Assembly (NCBI GenBank): GCA_949126835.1
Contig: OX421495.1
Location: 17,174,079-17,238,078 of the forward strand
DNA length: 64,000 bases
Direction of reading: 5' to 3'
Source: Anisus vortex
Taxonomy: Eukaryota > Mollusca > Gastropoda > Planorbidae
Position numbers and translations under genes: made by a program. How positions within the stretch are numbered: position 1 is the stretch's first letter; each line of letters starts with the position of its first letter. This document shows positions 10,701 through 18,712 of this stretch, piece by piece. Under the pieces are notes generated by a model that was given only the letters and a program-made list of their open reading frames with translations, made no database searches and was not told the DNA's origin.

Positions 10701-13700
10701 TTCAGGCTATCCTACTCACCATTGGAGTGGGTGGACTGGAGGGGGGGGGGGAGTATGTAAATGCATATAAGGTCACATATATGCATATATATATATACAA
10801 TGTAATGGGTTAGGGTTCGTTTTTTTTGGGTTCATAAAATCAAAAACAATGTCGGCTTTTTAATTAATAACATCTAAGATGAAATAAGATTAATTTTGAA
10901 GAGTGAGAGGAGGGGGGGGGCGGTATAAGAGGTATACGAGTCACACAATTGTATGCAACTTTCAATAAATATGGGCTTTAAACATCAAGATTTAATTAAT
11001 TAGACAAAGAAACGTTCTCAAACGTTTAATTTCCCAGTCATTTTTGGCATATTTTTTTTTCTTTTTAGCGATAAAGTCTTTTAAATGTAAATTGTTTCGT
11101 CTATTAATTAATTTCTGTTTTTTATTTATTTTATTTATTTGGGTGGGGGTGGTGGATTGTGGTCTCTTCGTAAAGACTTACGTCATATTAAAAGGCCAAA
11201 ATCGCTTAACAGTGACGTCATTTTTGGACAGACCTATAAACCAAGCCTTTTGATAACATGCCCCATTGTTCAATATATTTGTGCGCACGTTTAAGCCTCT
11301 TTAAAATGTATTGGTTTCGTTTCGTTTTGTTATTTAGGCCTAATTGTTTATTTTTGCAGACATTCGTGATGGAGGACACACGTATAACATAGACGACTTC
11401 AAAATGTCTGCAGGAGCTCCAGTCAAAGCTCAAGAAAGTAAGTCAAGGATTGTTCTAAGGGAGCTAACTGGAAAAATCATAATGTTTTTAGAAAACACTA
11501 GATAGCCGCTCTTTATCAAATTAATGACGTATCGTACAGTCGACTGTAATACTATTTTTTTGTTTCAGAAATTTATAAAAATATTTAAAACTGTTTCATT
11601 TATACCAATCTTTGTCAATCTTGCTCTGTTTTTTTTTTAAACATTATTTCATATATTATTATAGTTAAAATGCCAAATAAGAAATTTAGAATTTCGAAAT
11701 ACAACCCAATAACAACCTGTTGCAAAGCTCAGATAAACATAAAGAGAAAAACACTTTCCTTATTCCCTATGCGAGAACAAATGCATATAAGTACTCTTTC
11801 TTCCCGAGTGGCATTCGGGCATGGAATGGGTTGCCTGAACAAACCATGGAAACCAGTAACTTAACATCATTTAAAACATCTTAAAAATGCAAGACTAGAC
11901 TCGGACCACGGATGAGCGTAGGACGGAATAATCTTCTTTATAGAAAGAGCGTCTGTAAGGTATAAGATAACATAAGAGAATAAATATAAATATATCTTGA
12001 GTAATAAACGACCTATCCCTGCCGCCCTGTGTGAGTTTTGGGCCTAGTGGGCGTAGTGATCTTCTATCTATAAAGAACGTCTGTAAAAAGTTTAAGAAAA
12101 ATCTTGAACCCCCCTCCCAGTTCCCCCCCCCCTTTTCTAAAATATTTCCCCCTTTATATTTTCTTATCGAGGGGTTTTGTTTCAGATAATTACAATTGTT
12201 ACTCAGTTCTGCGTAGTCTCCATAAATAAACAAATTTAATTAAGAGCTTATTTCAAAATGCAAGGCTACATCAAACAACGAATAAAAGTATGAGGCAATA
12301 ATCTTATGTATAAAAAGAGCGCGTGTAGATTAAAGGCAAAATAGATCTGGAATATTTGTCTTCAATATTGAAAACAAAAACATTAAACTGGGTAGATTTA
12401 ATACCAATCGTCTACAAGAGGTTTTCAAACAACACATTCATTCTCCTATGATAACTGTACATGCCTTTGTTTATATAACGTAGGCAGTAAGTTGACCATT
12501 ATTCTATTGTTCATCTATATGTAGGCAAGTCAGAATTACACACAAGTGAAATCATCGGGATAGCCGTGGCTGTTGTCTTTCTTCTCCTTGCTGTGGCTGT
12601 CATCGTTGTAGTCGTCTTCAGAGGACAATGGTAAATAGACAGACACACTGCCAGTAAAAATAATAGGTTTCCTATAAATCAGGATTCACAAAAAAAGCAT
12701 ATTTGTGGTTCTAAATTAAGTTTTTAAGTTCCAAAACTTGCTGCTTAAAGATGGTATGGGAAATGTGTTAGTTGAGACGTTAGTAAACCTTGGTTGTCTG
12801 GCTCCTTTGCTTTTAGGCCTACTTGGTTTAAGGGCCCTTGTGTTATAAACGCCATCATTATAGGCCCATTTGCTTATTGATTACCCTTGTTTAGAGGCCG
12901 ATTTACCTATATATAGGCCTCCTCGCTTATAGGCTACTTTGGTTGTATGTCCCCTAATTAATATTGACCTCGTTATTATACGCCCCCCCCCCGGTTTTTA
13001 ACCTATTTTGAGGCTGTGAACTTTAGCGTAGCCTACTGAGTGTAGCGGTAACTCACCATCTGATAATGTTGCATACCTGGGTTCACCCAAAAGAATTAGT
13101 TGAAAATTATACTTGTATCATGCAACCAAATAGATATATTATACATTACAAATATATTGTAGGCCTATATAGTGGCAAACCTAAGATAAGATAGTATTAG
13201 ACCTATCTGCCGTGTCCAGTTAGGCAAAAAAATTTTTAATCTGCACAGAAGACACGTTACAGTCACGTATACTTACACATTTAATTCCATTTTTTTTAAC
13301 AACATGTATAAACATAAATATTTTAAATATATTTTTTGTGACCATAGATCCTGTTGTGGTCGGAGTAAAATGACAAACAGTACAAGTTTTGATACTTATA
13401 AATTATTACTTCATCTTTAAAAGTCTATTTTACACCTCGCCCTATACTTGTTTAAATGTTGGTTGGCCTGATGGCAAGCTTGGATCATGCAATAGACACA
13501 TACTCACAGACCCACAAGCGTGTTACATTGAACCCTTTATATATATATATATATATATATTACACGTTAAGGAGATTATCCCATGCTATTCTGTTTCTAT
13601 TCTTTCCTCACACTTTTTGGAAACAAAATAAATGTTGCTATTTAAGGCTATAAATAAGAATTGCTTACACCAACAGAGAAACTGAATGGTCAATGATTTT

Positions 13701-15774
13701 ATTTAAATTGTCGAACAGGGGAAGCTACCGATATCGGCTTCATAAAAGTATATTTTATTTGATTGTGTCCCTTTGTATAACATCCACATCACAAAATATG
13801 CATTTTTGTTTGGTTCTTTTTTGTCTTTCTCAATAGCCGCGGGATTTCAATGCCGAAATTTGGAGGCATGCCCAGACTGCCAAATTTCCCACGGAGGGGA
13901 CCAAGACCGACAGCCTTTGTTACGCCCGGTAGCTTCACCCAGCCACATACAGCGCCACACATAGACCCAGGGTTTGCCAACCCTCTATACGGCGCCTCGC
14001 CACTTGATGATGAAAATGTAAGCCAATTATTAATAACACAAGAAGGATCCGTGGTTTATTGCAAAAGTTAATTATGTCAGTGGAATTTTGCCAGTCATTT
14101 AGTTTTTGATATGCCTTCTTTTAGGCCAATAGCTATTATTTAACTAAGCTGGTCGAGATTTCTCTCTGCGGTCCCTTCAACATCAACAAAAGCAACATCA
14201 ACTCAATGGTTGTATCATTGGTATTGTATTGGTAAGATATATAAGGGACCACAAGATTTCCATACTATTCTGCCGAACAGCCGATGATCTGTACATAACC
14301 CATAAAAAGACGTATCCTATTTAAGTCCCCAAAATGGTTTGGCGTAACGTTTTTAAAAATCCTTGAGGTGGAAGTTGACAAGGCGGTGTACCGAGTATTA
14401 TCCAATCAGATTCATCGAACCAGATTCACCGATCGAGAGATTCAAATTTTAACATTAACATAGTGTCCCCACTACTCCCCACCCCATGCTACAACTACCA
14501 CCCTATCTCCTGCCTGATAAAAAAGAAACATGTGCCCATAGTTCAAATTTAAAAAAAAAAGGTTTATTTTTCAAGCTATCAACGCTTCTCCTTTCCCATT
14601 GTGATTATATTTTGTCCAAAATTACAAAGAAAAAGTCCTCTTTTGAAAAGCTCACTTAATTGTTTATTTATAGTTTATTTCAAATTAGAAAAGAAATTGA
14701 AATCTCACATTCACCCTTGCCCCCTCCCTTCCACTGTCCGTGTGTTCATATCTCGTCTAAAATTTATAATTGGTATTTTTTTTTATGTATTATTATTTAT
14801 TAATTTTTTTTTGCATTTCTATTTAAGTCTGCGTTTTGTCATATCGTCTGCTTTCAACTTCCGTTTTTGTTGCAGGTTGTCTTTCGAGAAATGAAAGTCA
14901 TGGGTCTGTCTGATGACGTGGCCACATTCGACCTCTCAGACAAAGGATTCCAGAACCCGATGTTTGGTGTACAACAGGTCAGACTGACATTCACTCAACA
15001 CATATTGAATTGCACTTTTGGTTATTCCATATTTTTGTTACGGTTTTGTGCGTGACAGTGATATGTATGAACTTTAATATGAAGTGCGGCGATGGATTCT
15101 TTTGTCTTAAAAATATTTTTATACTTTGAAGACAAAATTGTCTTTTTTTATTTTAACATTATTGTTACTTTTTAATGCTAATGTTCCAGAATAAGGCTTT
15201 GTGTTTTGTACATTTGTTTATTTTCTTATTTTGATATATTATAAGTTTTTTTTTTGTTGTAATGTTTAGTCACGAAATTCTCTATTTGTTGGCCTACGTT
15301 TTTTGAAATATGATGTTAACTGTTCGTTTATTTCATAATTAATGTGTCTGTTTTCAACTTTTCTGTGTTTCTTTGCTAATTTGTCTGTTAGTTTTCTTGT
15401 ATAGAAGTCTGTATATATTTTCATATTGTCTCTTGTGTTATGTGAAGGCTTTTTTTGTTGGTAATAATGTATCTGTTTGGTTTCTAAAATCGTTGATGGT
15501 TTTCTTGAATTTGGTTACTTGTTGTTGTCTTTCTTATTTGTTTGTCTGTTTATTTTATTGCTGCTTCATTTCTTTATTTCATTTCTTCTTTTCTTTCTTC
15601 TTGATTATTTTTTAAATGTGTATTTTCCCATTTCTTAAGGGATATTGTTGTTCCTTCTTTCAACAGCTGAGGAACGCTGCCTTGACTGAGGACGATGACA
15701 TAGCTGTGACGTCATCATCTGGCTCACCATTGGCTATCAACATCAAACATCAACCCAAGGACAGCAGCATCTAG
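1732..15774 (+). CDS. AMN: Protein amnionless (AMN), 13 coding exons, 510 aa
   Basis: Joined exons are 1732-1771, 2849-2994, 7011-7104, 7508-7725, 8559-8714, 8951-9041, 9428-9513, 10267-10393, 11360-11437, 12525-12630, 13837-14017, 14876-14977 and 15667-15774. They total 1533 nt with continuous phase and GT-AG junctions. The protein has a signal peptide (1 to about 13), an ectodomain with two related NW...VPCxxD blocks (about 23-45 and 105-141), a VWC-like cluster of nine cysteines (204-248), one transmembrane helix (about 355-377) and a 133-residue cytosolic tail. The tail carries FANPLY (427-432) and FQNPMF (466-471). Known family role: AMN anchors cubilin in the plasma membrane and recruits Dab2/ARH-type clathrin adaptors through FxNPxF motifs, giving endocytosis of vitamin B12-carrier complexes and filtered proteins in vertebrates and nephrocyte uptake in insects. 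Human AMN is about 453 aa, so the length fits. The identification rests on domain order and motif recognition, with no alignment run. Exon boundaries are my manual choice. Confidence 0.9.
2423..2522 (-). mobile_element. Partial tRNA-derived SINE (3' part), inverted
   Basis: The order of blocks agtaaagtatccc, then cacaccagcttccgtg, then ccagtacaatgccca matches the minus-strand 3' half of the SINE family seen complete at 34503 and 54582. It is diverged. It lies head to head with the plus copy at 2543, inside AMN intron 1. Confidence 0.55.
2543..2791 (+). mobile_element. tRNA-derived SINE, AMN intron 1
   Basis: The 5' end has a tRNA-like head with CGGCAGCGCGTTCGGCTGGC and a box B (GTTCGAATCC). 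The family body follows: GGTGTCCCTGAGACTAC, then GGGCATTGTGCTGG, then GAACGCTGCTTCATCGGCCC, then GGATCAATTTGGTCCGA. The box A end is degraded. It ends about 58 bp before AMN exon 2. Confidence 0.75.
2849..2994 (+). CDS. AMN: AMN exon 2: N-terminal ectodomain, first NW..VPC block
   Basis: The exon follows an acceptor ending gcgcag and ends at ATG|GTGAGT in phase 0. It encodes residues 14-62, including NFDNPKNW and VPCGNDQVFMP, the diagnostic N-terminal signature of amnionless proteins. An NTT glycosylation sequon lies near residue 56. Confidence 0.85.
3415..6840 (+). mobile_element. Degenerate LINE with RT and RNase H regions, AMN intron 2
   Basis: A decayed non-LTR retrotransposon lies in the sense orientation of AMN. 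Recognisable blocks in order: GFRAGQRKEDQLFHL (RT) near 3685-3725; LSAYCEK, VNSSKTVYSVF and the SYLGDQLDRQL palm/thumb region at about 4080-4260; RNase H blocks YEAESIAI and FSDCRSVLQA at 5175-5300; QWIP at about 5400; then the C-terminal TIFRLRTGYIHLNSHL segment at about 6547-6600. Stops and frameshifts are frequent. Unrelated sequence interrupts it at about 4370-4775, and the 10-bp array interrupts the RNase H region. RT plus RNase H points to the I/Jockey-type superfamily. The exact clade is inferred. Confidence 0.8.
5401..6380. repeat. 10-bp minisatellite GTATTCCCAA, about 97 copies
   Basis: Perfectly phased 10-mers run from 5411 to 6380 with only a few variants (ATATTCCCAA, GTATTTCCAA, one GTATTTTCAA, a terminal GGATTCCCAA). 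The array is framed by TGGATCCCAA on the left and ATTCCCAAGTCACAGCAA on the right. Together these look like the split LINE codons for W-I-P-G-H-S-N. All six frames are open only because the monomer contains no stop in either direction. Confidence 0.97.
7011..7104 (+). CDS. AMN: AMN exon 3
   Basis: The acceptor ctattcccag precedes ATT TTA CCT, and the donor is GAAG|GTAACT in phase 1. It encodes residues 63-93 (ILPVNGELIFGKN...). In the family this segment continues the N-terminal beta-rich domain. It sits about 4 kb from exon 2, across the intron that holds the 10-bp array. Confidence 0.8.
7143..7275. repeat. (GAGAGATT)n / GA-rich microsatellite
   Basis: A purine-only tract of GAGAGA and GAGATT repeats directly downstream of AMN exon 3. 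It continues into a G9-10 run near 7280. Confidence 0.9.
7508..7725 (+). CDS. AMN: AMN exon 4: second NW..VPC block
   Basis: The acceptor is cag followed immediately by aag, a tandem NAGNAG site. The donor is GCG|GTAAGT in phase 0. It encodes residues 94-166, including WLNPNNW and VPCTYDTVIFP. These repeat the spacing of exon 2 (NW, then VPC, then D, then FP) and suggest an internal duplication of the ectodomain fold. Confidence 0.88.
7815..8205 (-). mobile_element. LINE 3' end (tail family A), inverted copy, AMN intron 4
   Basis: The reverse complement contains a leucine-rich RLKSRNTREDRRAK-like stretch (the usual LeeRR motif near the end of LINE RTs), then a shortened PSGI..W segment. It then has the 3' tail with GGATAAGCGTAGGACGCAAT and AGAAGGAGCG, ending in AAGATAAGATC. 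It is 5'-truncated and frameshifted. It lies tail-outward from the plus copy at 8225. Confidence 0.7.
8225..8495 (+). mobile_element. LINE 3' end (tail family A), AMN intron 4
   Basis: It encodes SFFPSGIRAWNGLPEQTRK, matching the SFFPRTIxxWNxLP motif that ends many LINE ORF2 proteins, then a TSFKTLI stretch. The 3' UTR follows with GATGAGCGTAGGACGCAATA and a TAAGATAAGATAG tail. It is 5'-truncated, as expected from incomplete target-primed reverse transcription. Confidence 0.78.
8559..8714 (+). CDS. AMN: AMN exon 5: start of the cysteine-rich VWC-like module
   Basis: The acceptor is acttctag and the donor GAG|GTCAGT, phase 0 to phase 0. It encodes residues 167-218, ending with C204, C210 and C212 (CKYNMGCPCG), the first cysteines of the VWC-like module. 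Confidence 0.85.
8951..9041 (+). CDS. AMN: AMN exon 6: VWC-like module, CC..CG end
   Basis: The acceptor is tctctcacag and the donor TGCG|GTAGGT in phase 1. It encodes residues 219-248, with C224, C229, C234, C244, C245 and C248. PVGACCNLCG closes the module in the usual VWC pattern (CCxxC). Confidence 0.88.
9428..9513 (+). CDS. AMN: AMN exon 7
   Basis: The acceptor is tttccag and the donor GGG|GTGAGT. The 86 nt restore phase 0. It encodes residues 249-277, with an NIT sequon just after the cysteine module. Confidence 0.8.
10267..10393 (+). CDS. AMN: AMN exon 8
   Basis: The acceptor is tgccag followed by aag, a second NAGNAG site. The donor is CAAG|GTGAAT in phase 1. It encodes residues 278-319, part of the membrane-proximal ectodomain, with no motif that I recognise. 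Confidence 0.8.
10526..10725. repeat. 50-bp tandem repeat, 4 copies, AMN intron 8
   Basis: Four essentially identical 50-bp units start at 10526, 10576, 10626 and 10676. Each begins ATAGGCCTATCG, a palindrome, and ends CTCACCATTGG. Confidence 0.93.
10726..11359. other. Rest of AMN intron 8: homopolymers, no gene
   Basis: Contains G9-10 runs near 10741 and 10911, a TA-rich tract near 10780 and AT-rich sequence. No coding or element signal was recognised. Confidence 0.4.
11360..11437 (+). CDS. AMN: AMN exon 9
   Basis: The acceptor is tttttgcag and the donor GAAA|GTAAGT. It starts and ends in phase 1. It encodes residues 320-345 (DIRDGGHTYNIDDF...), the juxtamembrane part of the ectodomain. 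Confidence 0.8.
11715..11980 (+). mobile_element. LINE 3' end (tail family A), AMN intron 9
   Basis: It has the same C-terminal segment as 8225 (CCCGAGTGGCATTCGGGCAT, then WNGLPEQT-like codons). The same 3' UTR follows (GATGAGCGTAGGACGGAATA, AAAGAGCGTCTGTAA) with a TAAGATAACATAAGA tail. Confidence 0.75.
12030..12345 (+). mobile_element. Two degraded LINE 3' tails (family A), AMN intron 9
   Basis: Two diverged tail fragments follow the one at 11715. One is near 12050-12095 (GTGGGCGTAGTGATCTTCTATCTATAAAGAACGTCTG-like) and one near 12255-12340 (AAAATGCAAGGCTAC, then GGCAATAATCTTATGT, then AGAGCGCGTGTA). Only UTR-like sequence remains. Confidence 0.45.
12525..12630 (+). CDS. AMN: AMN exon 10: transmembrane helix
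   Basis: The acceptor is tatatgtag and the donor TG|GTAAAT in phase 2. It encodes residues 346-380. Residues 355-377 form an uninterrupted hydrophobic stretch rich in V, A and L, followed by FRGQ, consistent with a type I membrane anchor and a basic cytosolic flank. Confidence 0.88.
12631..13836. other. AMN intron 10, no recognised element
   Basis: AT-rich with several TAGGCCTA-type words, a C10 run near 12983 and a (TA)n tract at 13537-13562. A possible acceptor near 13348 is discussed under rejected items. Confidence 0.4.
13837..14017 (+). CDS. AMN: AMN exon 11: cytosolic tail with FANPLY
   Basis: The acceptor is caatag and the donor AAT|GTAAGC in phase 0. It encodes residues 381-441. A proline- and arginine-rich stretch (RLPNFPRRGPRP) is followed by GFANPLY at 426-432, the first FxNPx(F/Y) sorting signal. 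Confidence 0.85.
14018..15666. other. AMN introns 11 and 12, no recognised element
   Basis: Apart from exon 12, this is T-rich sequence with frames rich in F, L and C that reflect base composition. No domain or repeat family was recognised. Confidence 0.4.
14876..14977 (+). CDS. AMN: AMN exon 12: cytosolic tail with FQNPMF
   Basis: The acceptor is tgttgcag and the donor CAG|GTCAGA, phase 0 to phase 0. It encodes residues 442-475. FQNPMF at 466-471 is an exact FxNPxF adaptor-binding motif. The 102-nt length means the exon could be skipped without a frameshift, removing only this motif. Confidence 0.88.
15667..15774 (+). CDS. AMN: AMN exon 13: C-terminus and stop
   Basis: The acceptor is tttcaacag. 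The frame runs to TAG at 15772-15774. It encodes residues 476-510, an acidic, serine-rich tail (TEDDDIAVTSSSGS). The stop is followed within about 100 nt by polyadenylation signals. Confidence 0.85.
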   Translation: MRNAALTEDDDIAVTSSSGSPLAINIKHQPKDSSI

Positions 15775-15874
15775 ATATTTTCTTAGCAGAAAATGTAAAA
15801 CTAGAGCATTTTAACGGGAATTTCTGCAATTTATTATTTGTTAACTTGAAAAATTAATTCAAATGTACAACTGA

Positions 15875-15894
15875 AATAAAGTAATCGAATAAAA
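15875..15894 (+). promoter_or_regulatory. AMN polyadenylation signals (two AATAAA)
   Basis: Canonical AATAAA hexamers lie at 15875-15880 and 15889-15894, about 100-120 nt after the AMN stop codon. They give a short 3' UTR and mark the likely 3' end of the gene. Confidence 0.65.
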
Positions 15895-16058
15895 GTATTC
15901 TTTCTTGATTCATGACTAAAATGTAGCATTACAAATGTAGGTAGGCCCCTACACATTAACCATGTCAATTGAACACAACCATTTACCGGTACCTTGAAAA
16001 ATTCAGATTGAATTGTGCATTTGCAAAATGGAAGTTTGACATTTAATATAGTAGACCA

Positions 16059-16915
16059 GGGGTAGGCAACCAAAGGTACGCGTGCCAGACTTGGCACGCA
16101 GGGCGTTTTTCAATGGCACGCGAGAGACCTCCAAGAGGTGTTTTTTATTGATTAAAAAAAACATTTTCCGGTTCGGAATGAGGAGAACTGTCTGTTGAAG
16201 TCAATGTTTTTGAATGACATAGCGACACATTTCAATGAATTGAACTTGCATTTTCAACAACTATAATGGATTTGCATTGAAACTGGACATATCTTGCCGT
16301 GAAATCAATTTCAAAACATTTAACTACATGTACATCCCTATATTAAGGCATATATTAAGATAGATAGATAGTGTTGTTGTTGTTTTTGCAGAAGTACACC
16401 GAAGCACTCAAATCGGAGTTTTCTAACCAAAGGCAAGACTTTCAAATTGAGGGACTCATTTTTTCATACCAAATCAAGCCTAACTGGTTTGATCTTACTA
16501 CAACTTTATTAGATGTGGATCTTTTTTTTTAAGTAGAGGGATATTTGCGATTTTAAAATTTTAAGTTGAATTTTAAACATTTAAAAAATGGGCATCCCAA
16601 TGTGCCCATTTGTGAAAAAAAAAAATCTGGAAGGAAGCGTCTTAGGAAAGTCGTCTGCTATTCTCAACAGCTAGGCATTCGCTTTTTTACTTTCAGCTTT
16701 TGGTTCAAGTTCAACAGATTTTATCGCATATGAAAGCTGTTTGAAACATACACTTTACCACACATTAATGGATACAGATGAAGTAAACGTGCGTTTCCAA
16801 TTAACGTCTTGAGAAGTGATTTGAATTGCCGTTTTTGTATGTGGGTTTTCCACGTGCCATTAAAAAACGCTCTGCGTGCTAAGTCTGGCACGCGTGCCGT
16901 AGGTTGCCAATCCCT
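16059..16915. mobile_element. Non-autonomous hAT-type element (GGCACGC family)
   Basis: The left end is CAGGGGTAGGCAACC plus ACGCGTGCCAGACTTGGCAC. The right end is its inverse (TGGCACGCGTGCCGTAGGTTGCC...CCCT). The TIRs extend for about 50 bp with a CAATGGCACGCG block. The sequence GTAGAC flanks both sides, possibly the remains of an 8-bp target duplication. Internal codons include KYTEALKSEFSNQRQDFQ-like sequence, consistent with decayed hAT (ZBED/GTF2IRD2-like) transposase. Confidence 0.75.
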
Positions 16916-17084
16916 CACGTAGACTATATGATAGGTATGTTATAATACATAAAGTATGAAACTATAATTTCGTAATGTAATTGATTCATAAGAAATTAAA
17001 TGCACAGAAAGACAAAGAGATGGAAAACCTTATTCTTATTCCATAGGCAAAGAAAAATTGATGTAAATTGTCTTTTTTTTTCGA

Positions 17085-17225
17085 TATGTCATGTATTCGG
17101 GTATGGAATGGGTTGCCAGAAACGGTTAGGAAAACCAGCAACATCATTTAAAGACGGTATCAAAATACAAGTTTATGCATGCACATGCGACGCAATAACA
17201 TCTTCTTAGAAGGCACGACTGTATC
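17085..17225 (+). mobile_element. LINE 3' end (tail family A), diverged
   Basis: Shows GTATTCGGGTATGGAATGGG (the W-NGLP region of family A), then AACATCATTTAAAGACGG, then GCGACGCAATAACATCTTCT and a worn tail. The reading frame is partly kept (FGYGMGCQKRLGKP) but non-functional. Confidence 0.6.
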
Positions 17226-17516
17226 AGTGCCGGCTCTAGGTCCCGGCAATACTGGTAGTTGCGCAGGGCGCGTTGTGCTTGGTGGTGACATCAATGATAT
17301 CCTCCCCCCCCCCTTCCCAAAGTGTAGATATAATTGAAAACAAATAGATGTTCATTATGACGATTTTAAAGAAAGGAGACAGACAGAGAAAGTGACACGT
17401 AGCCTAAATATGTTCGGACTTAAACTCTTTAATGTTTTTTCATCGTTACCCGGGTTATTATTGCCTTCTCCGCCTCCTGGTGGAGCTGATATGCTTTACA
17501 TTTTAATAGTTGCTAG

Positions 17517-17517
<1 letters not shown>

Positions 17518-17550
<33 letters not shown>
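17518..17550. repeat. (GA)n microsatellite
   Basis: A pure GA tract immediately upstream of the tRNA-like head of the SINE at 17556. Confidence 0.9.
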
Positions 17551-17555
17551 TGTAC

Positions 17556-18712
17556 ACGGTGGCCGAGAAGCAGCGCGTACCGAAGGTTATGAGTTCAAAT
17601 CCTGGCGAAGGCTAGGATTTGTTCCCTGGACTGGAAGGTGTCCCTGAGACTACCCAGCTCTAATGAGTACTGTAAGGTGTCCAAGAGACTAACCAGCTCT
17701 AATGAGTACTGTAAGGTGTCCAAGAGACTAACCAGCTCTAATGAGTACTGTAAGGTGTCCAAGAGACTAACCAGCTCTAATGAGTACTGGAAGGTGTCCA
17801 AGAGACTAACCAGCTCTAATGAGTACTGTAAGGTGTCCAAGAGACTAACCAGCTCTAATGAGTACTGTAAGGTGTCCAAGAGACTAACCAGCTCTAATGA
17901 GTACTGTAAGGTGTCCAAGAGACTACCCAGCTCTAATGAGTACTGTAAGGTGTCCAAGAGACTAACCAGCTCTAATGAGTACTGGAAGGTGTCCAAGAGA
18001 CTAACCAGCTCTAATGAGTACTGTAAGGTGTCCAAGAGACTACCCAGCTCTAATGAGTACTGTAAGGTGTCCAAGAGACTAACCAGCTCTAATGAGTACT
18101 GTAAGGTGTCCAAGAGACTACCCAGCTCTAATGAGTACTGGAAGGTGTCCATGAGACTACCCAGATCTAATGAGTACTGGAAGGTGTCCATGAGACTACC
18201 CAGATCTAATGAGTACTGGAAGGTGTCCCTGAGACTACCCAGCTCTAATGAGTACTGGAAGGTGTCCATGAGACTACCCGGCTCTAATGAGTACTGGAAG
18301 GTGTCCAAGAGACTAACCAGCTCTAATGAATACTGGAAGGTGTCCAAGAGACTACCCAGCTCTAATGAATACTGGAAGGTGTCCAAGAGACTACCCAGCT
18401 CTAATGAGTACTGGAAGGTGTCCATGAGACTACCCGGCTCTAATGAGTACTGGAAGGTGTCCATGAGACTACCCGGCTGTAATGAGTACTGGAAGGTGTC
18501 CAAGAGACTACCCAGCTCTAATGAGTACTGGAAGGTGTCCATGAGACTACCCGGCTGTAATGAGTACGGTAGTCCCTGATATGTGTTAAGGTACAGTTAA
18601 GGCGGCTGGGCATTGTGCTGGCCCACACAGTCCCCTAGTATGCCGCGACCACAGAAATCGGCGTGAACGCTGCTTCACCGGCCCTACGATCAATTCGGTA
18701 CCACCAAGTGTA
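17556..18712 (+). mobile_element. tRNA-derived SINE split by its own internal minisatellite
   Basis: The head has box A-like GGTGGCCGAGAAGCAGCGCG and box B-like GAGTTCAAATCC, followed by the family body GGCTAGGATTTGTTCCCTGG. The body segment GGTGTCCCTGAGACTACCC is then tandemly amplified (17635-18567). The SINE resumes with AGGCGGCTGGGCATTGTGCT, GAACGCTGCTTCACCGGCCC and GATCAATTCGGT. Flanking order and content match the unexpanded copies at 2543 and 56714. Confidence 0.85.
17635..18567. repeat. 39-bp minisatellite, 24 copies, inside a SINE
   Basis: Units start at 17635 and recur every 39 bp to the last at 18532. Two sub-types exist: AAGAGACTAACC (mostly left half) and ATGAGACTACCC (right half). 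The period is a multiple of three, so both strands stay open as 13-residue repeats with no domain similarity. I regard neither frame as a gene. Confidence 0.95.

Noticed and set aside
13344..13375. Alternative AMN exon after acceptor ccatag (ATCCTGTTGTGGTCGG)
   Set aside because: Joining exon 10 (phase 2, TG) to this acceptor creates an immediate TGA stop, and no good donor follows.
17595..18579. 313-315-residue frames on both strands
   Set aside because: Products of the 39-bp period inside a SINE. Both strands are open equally and there is no conserved protein.
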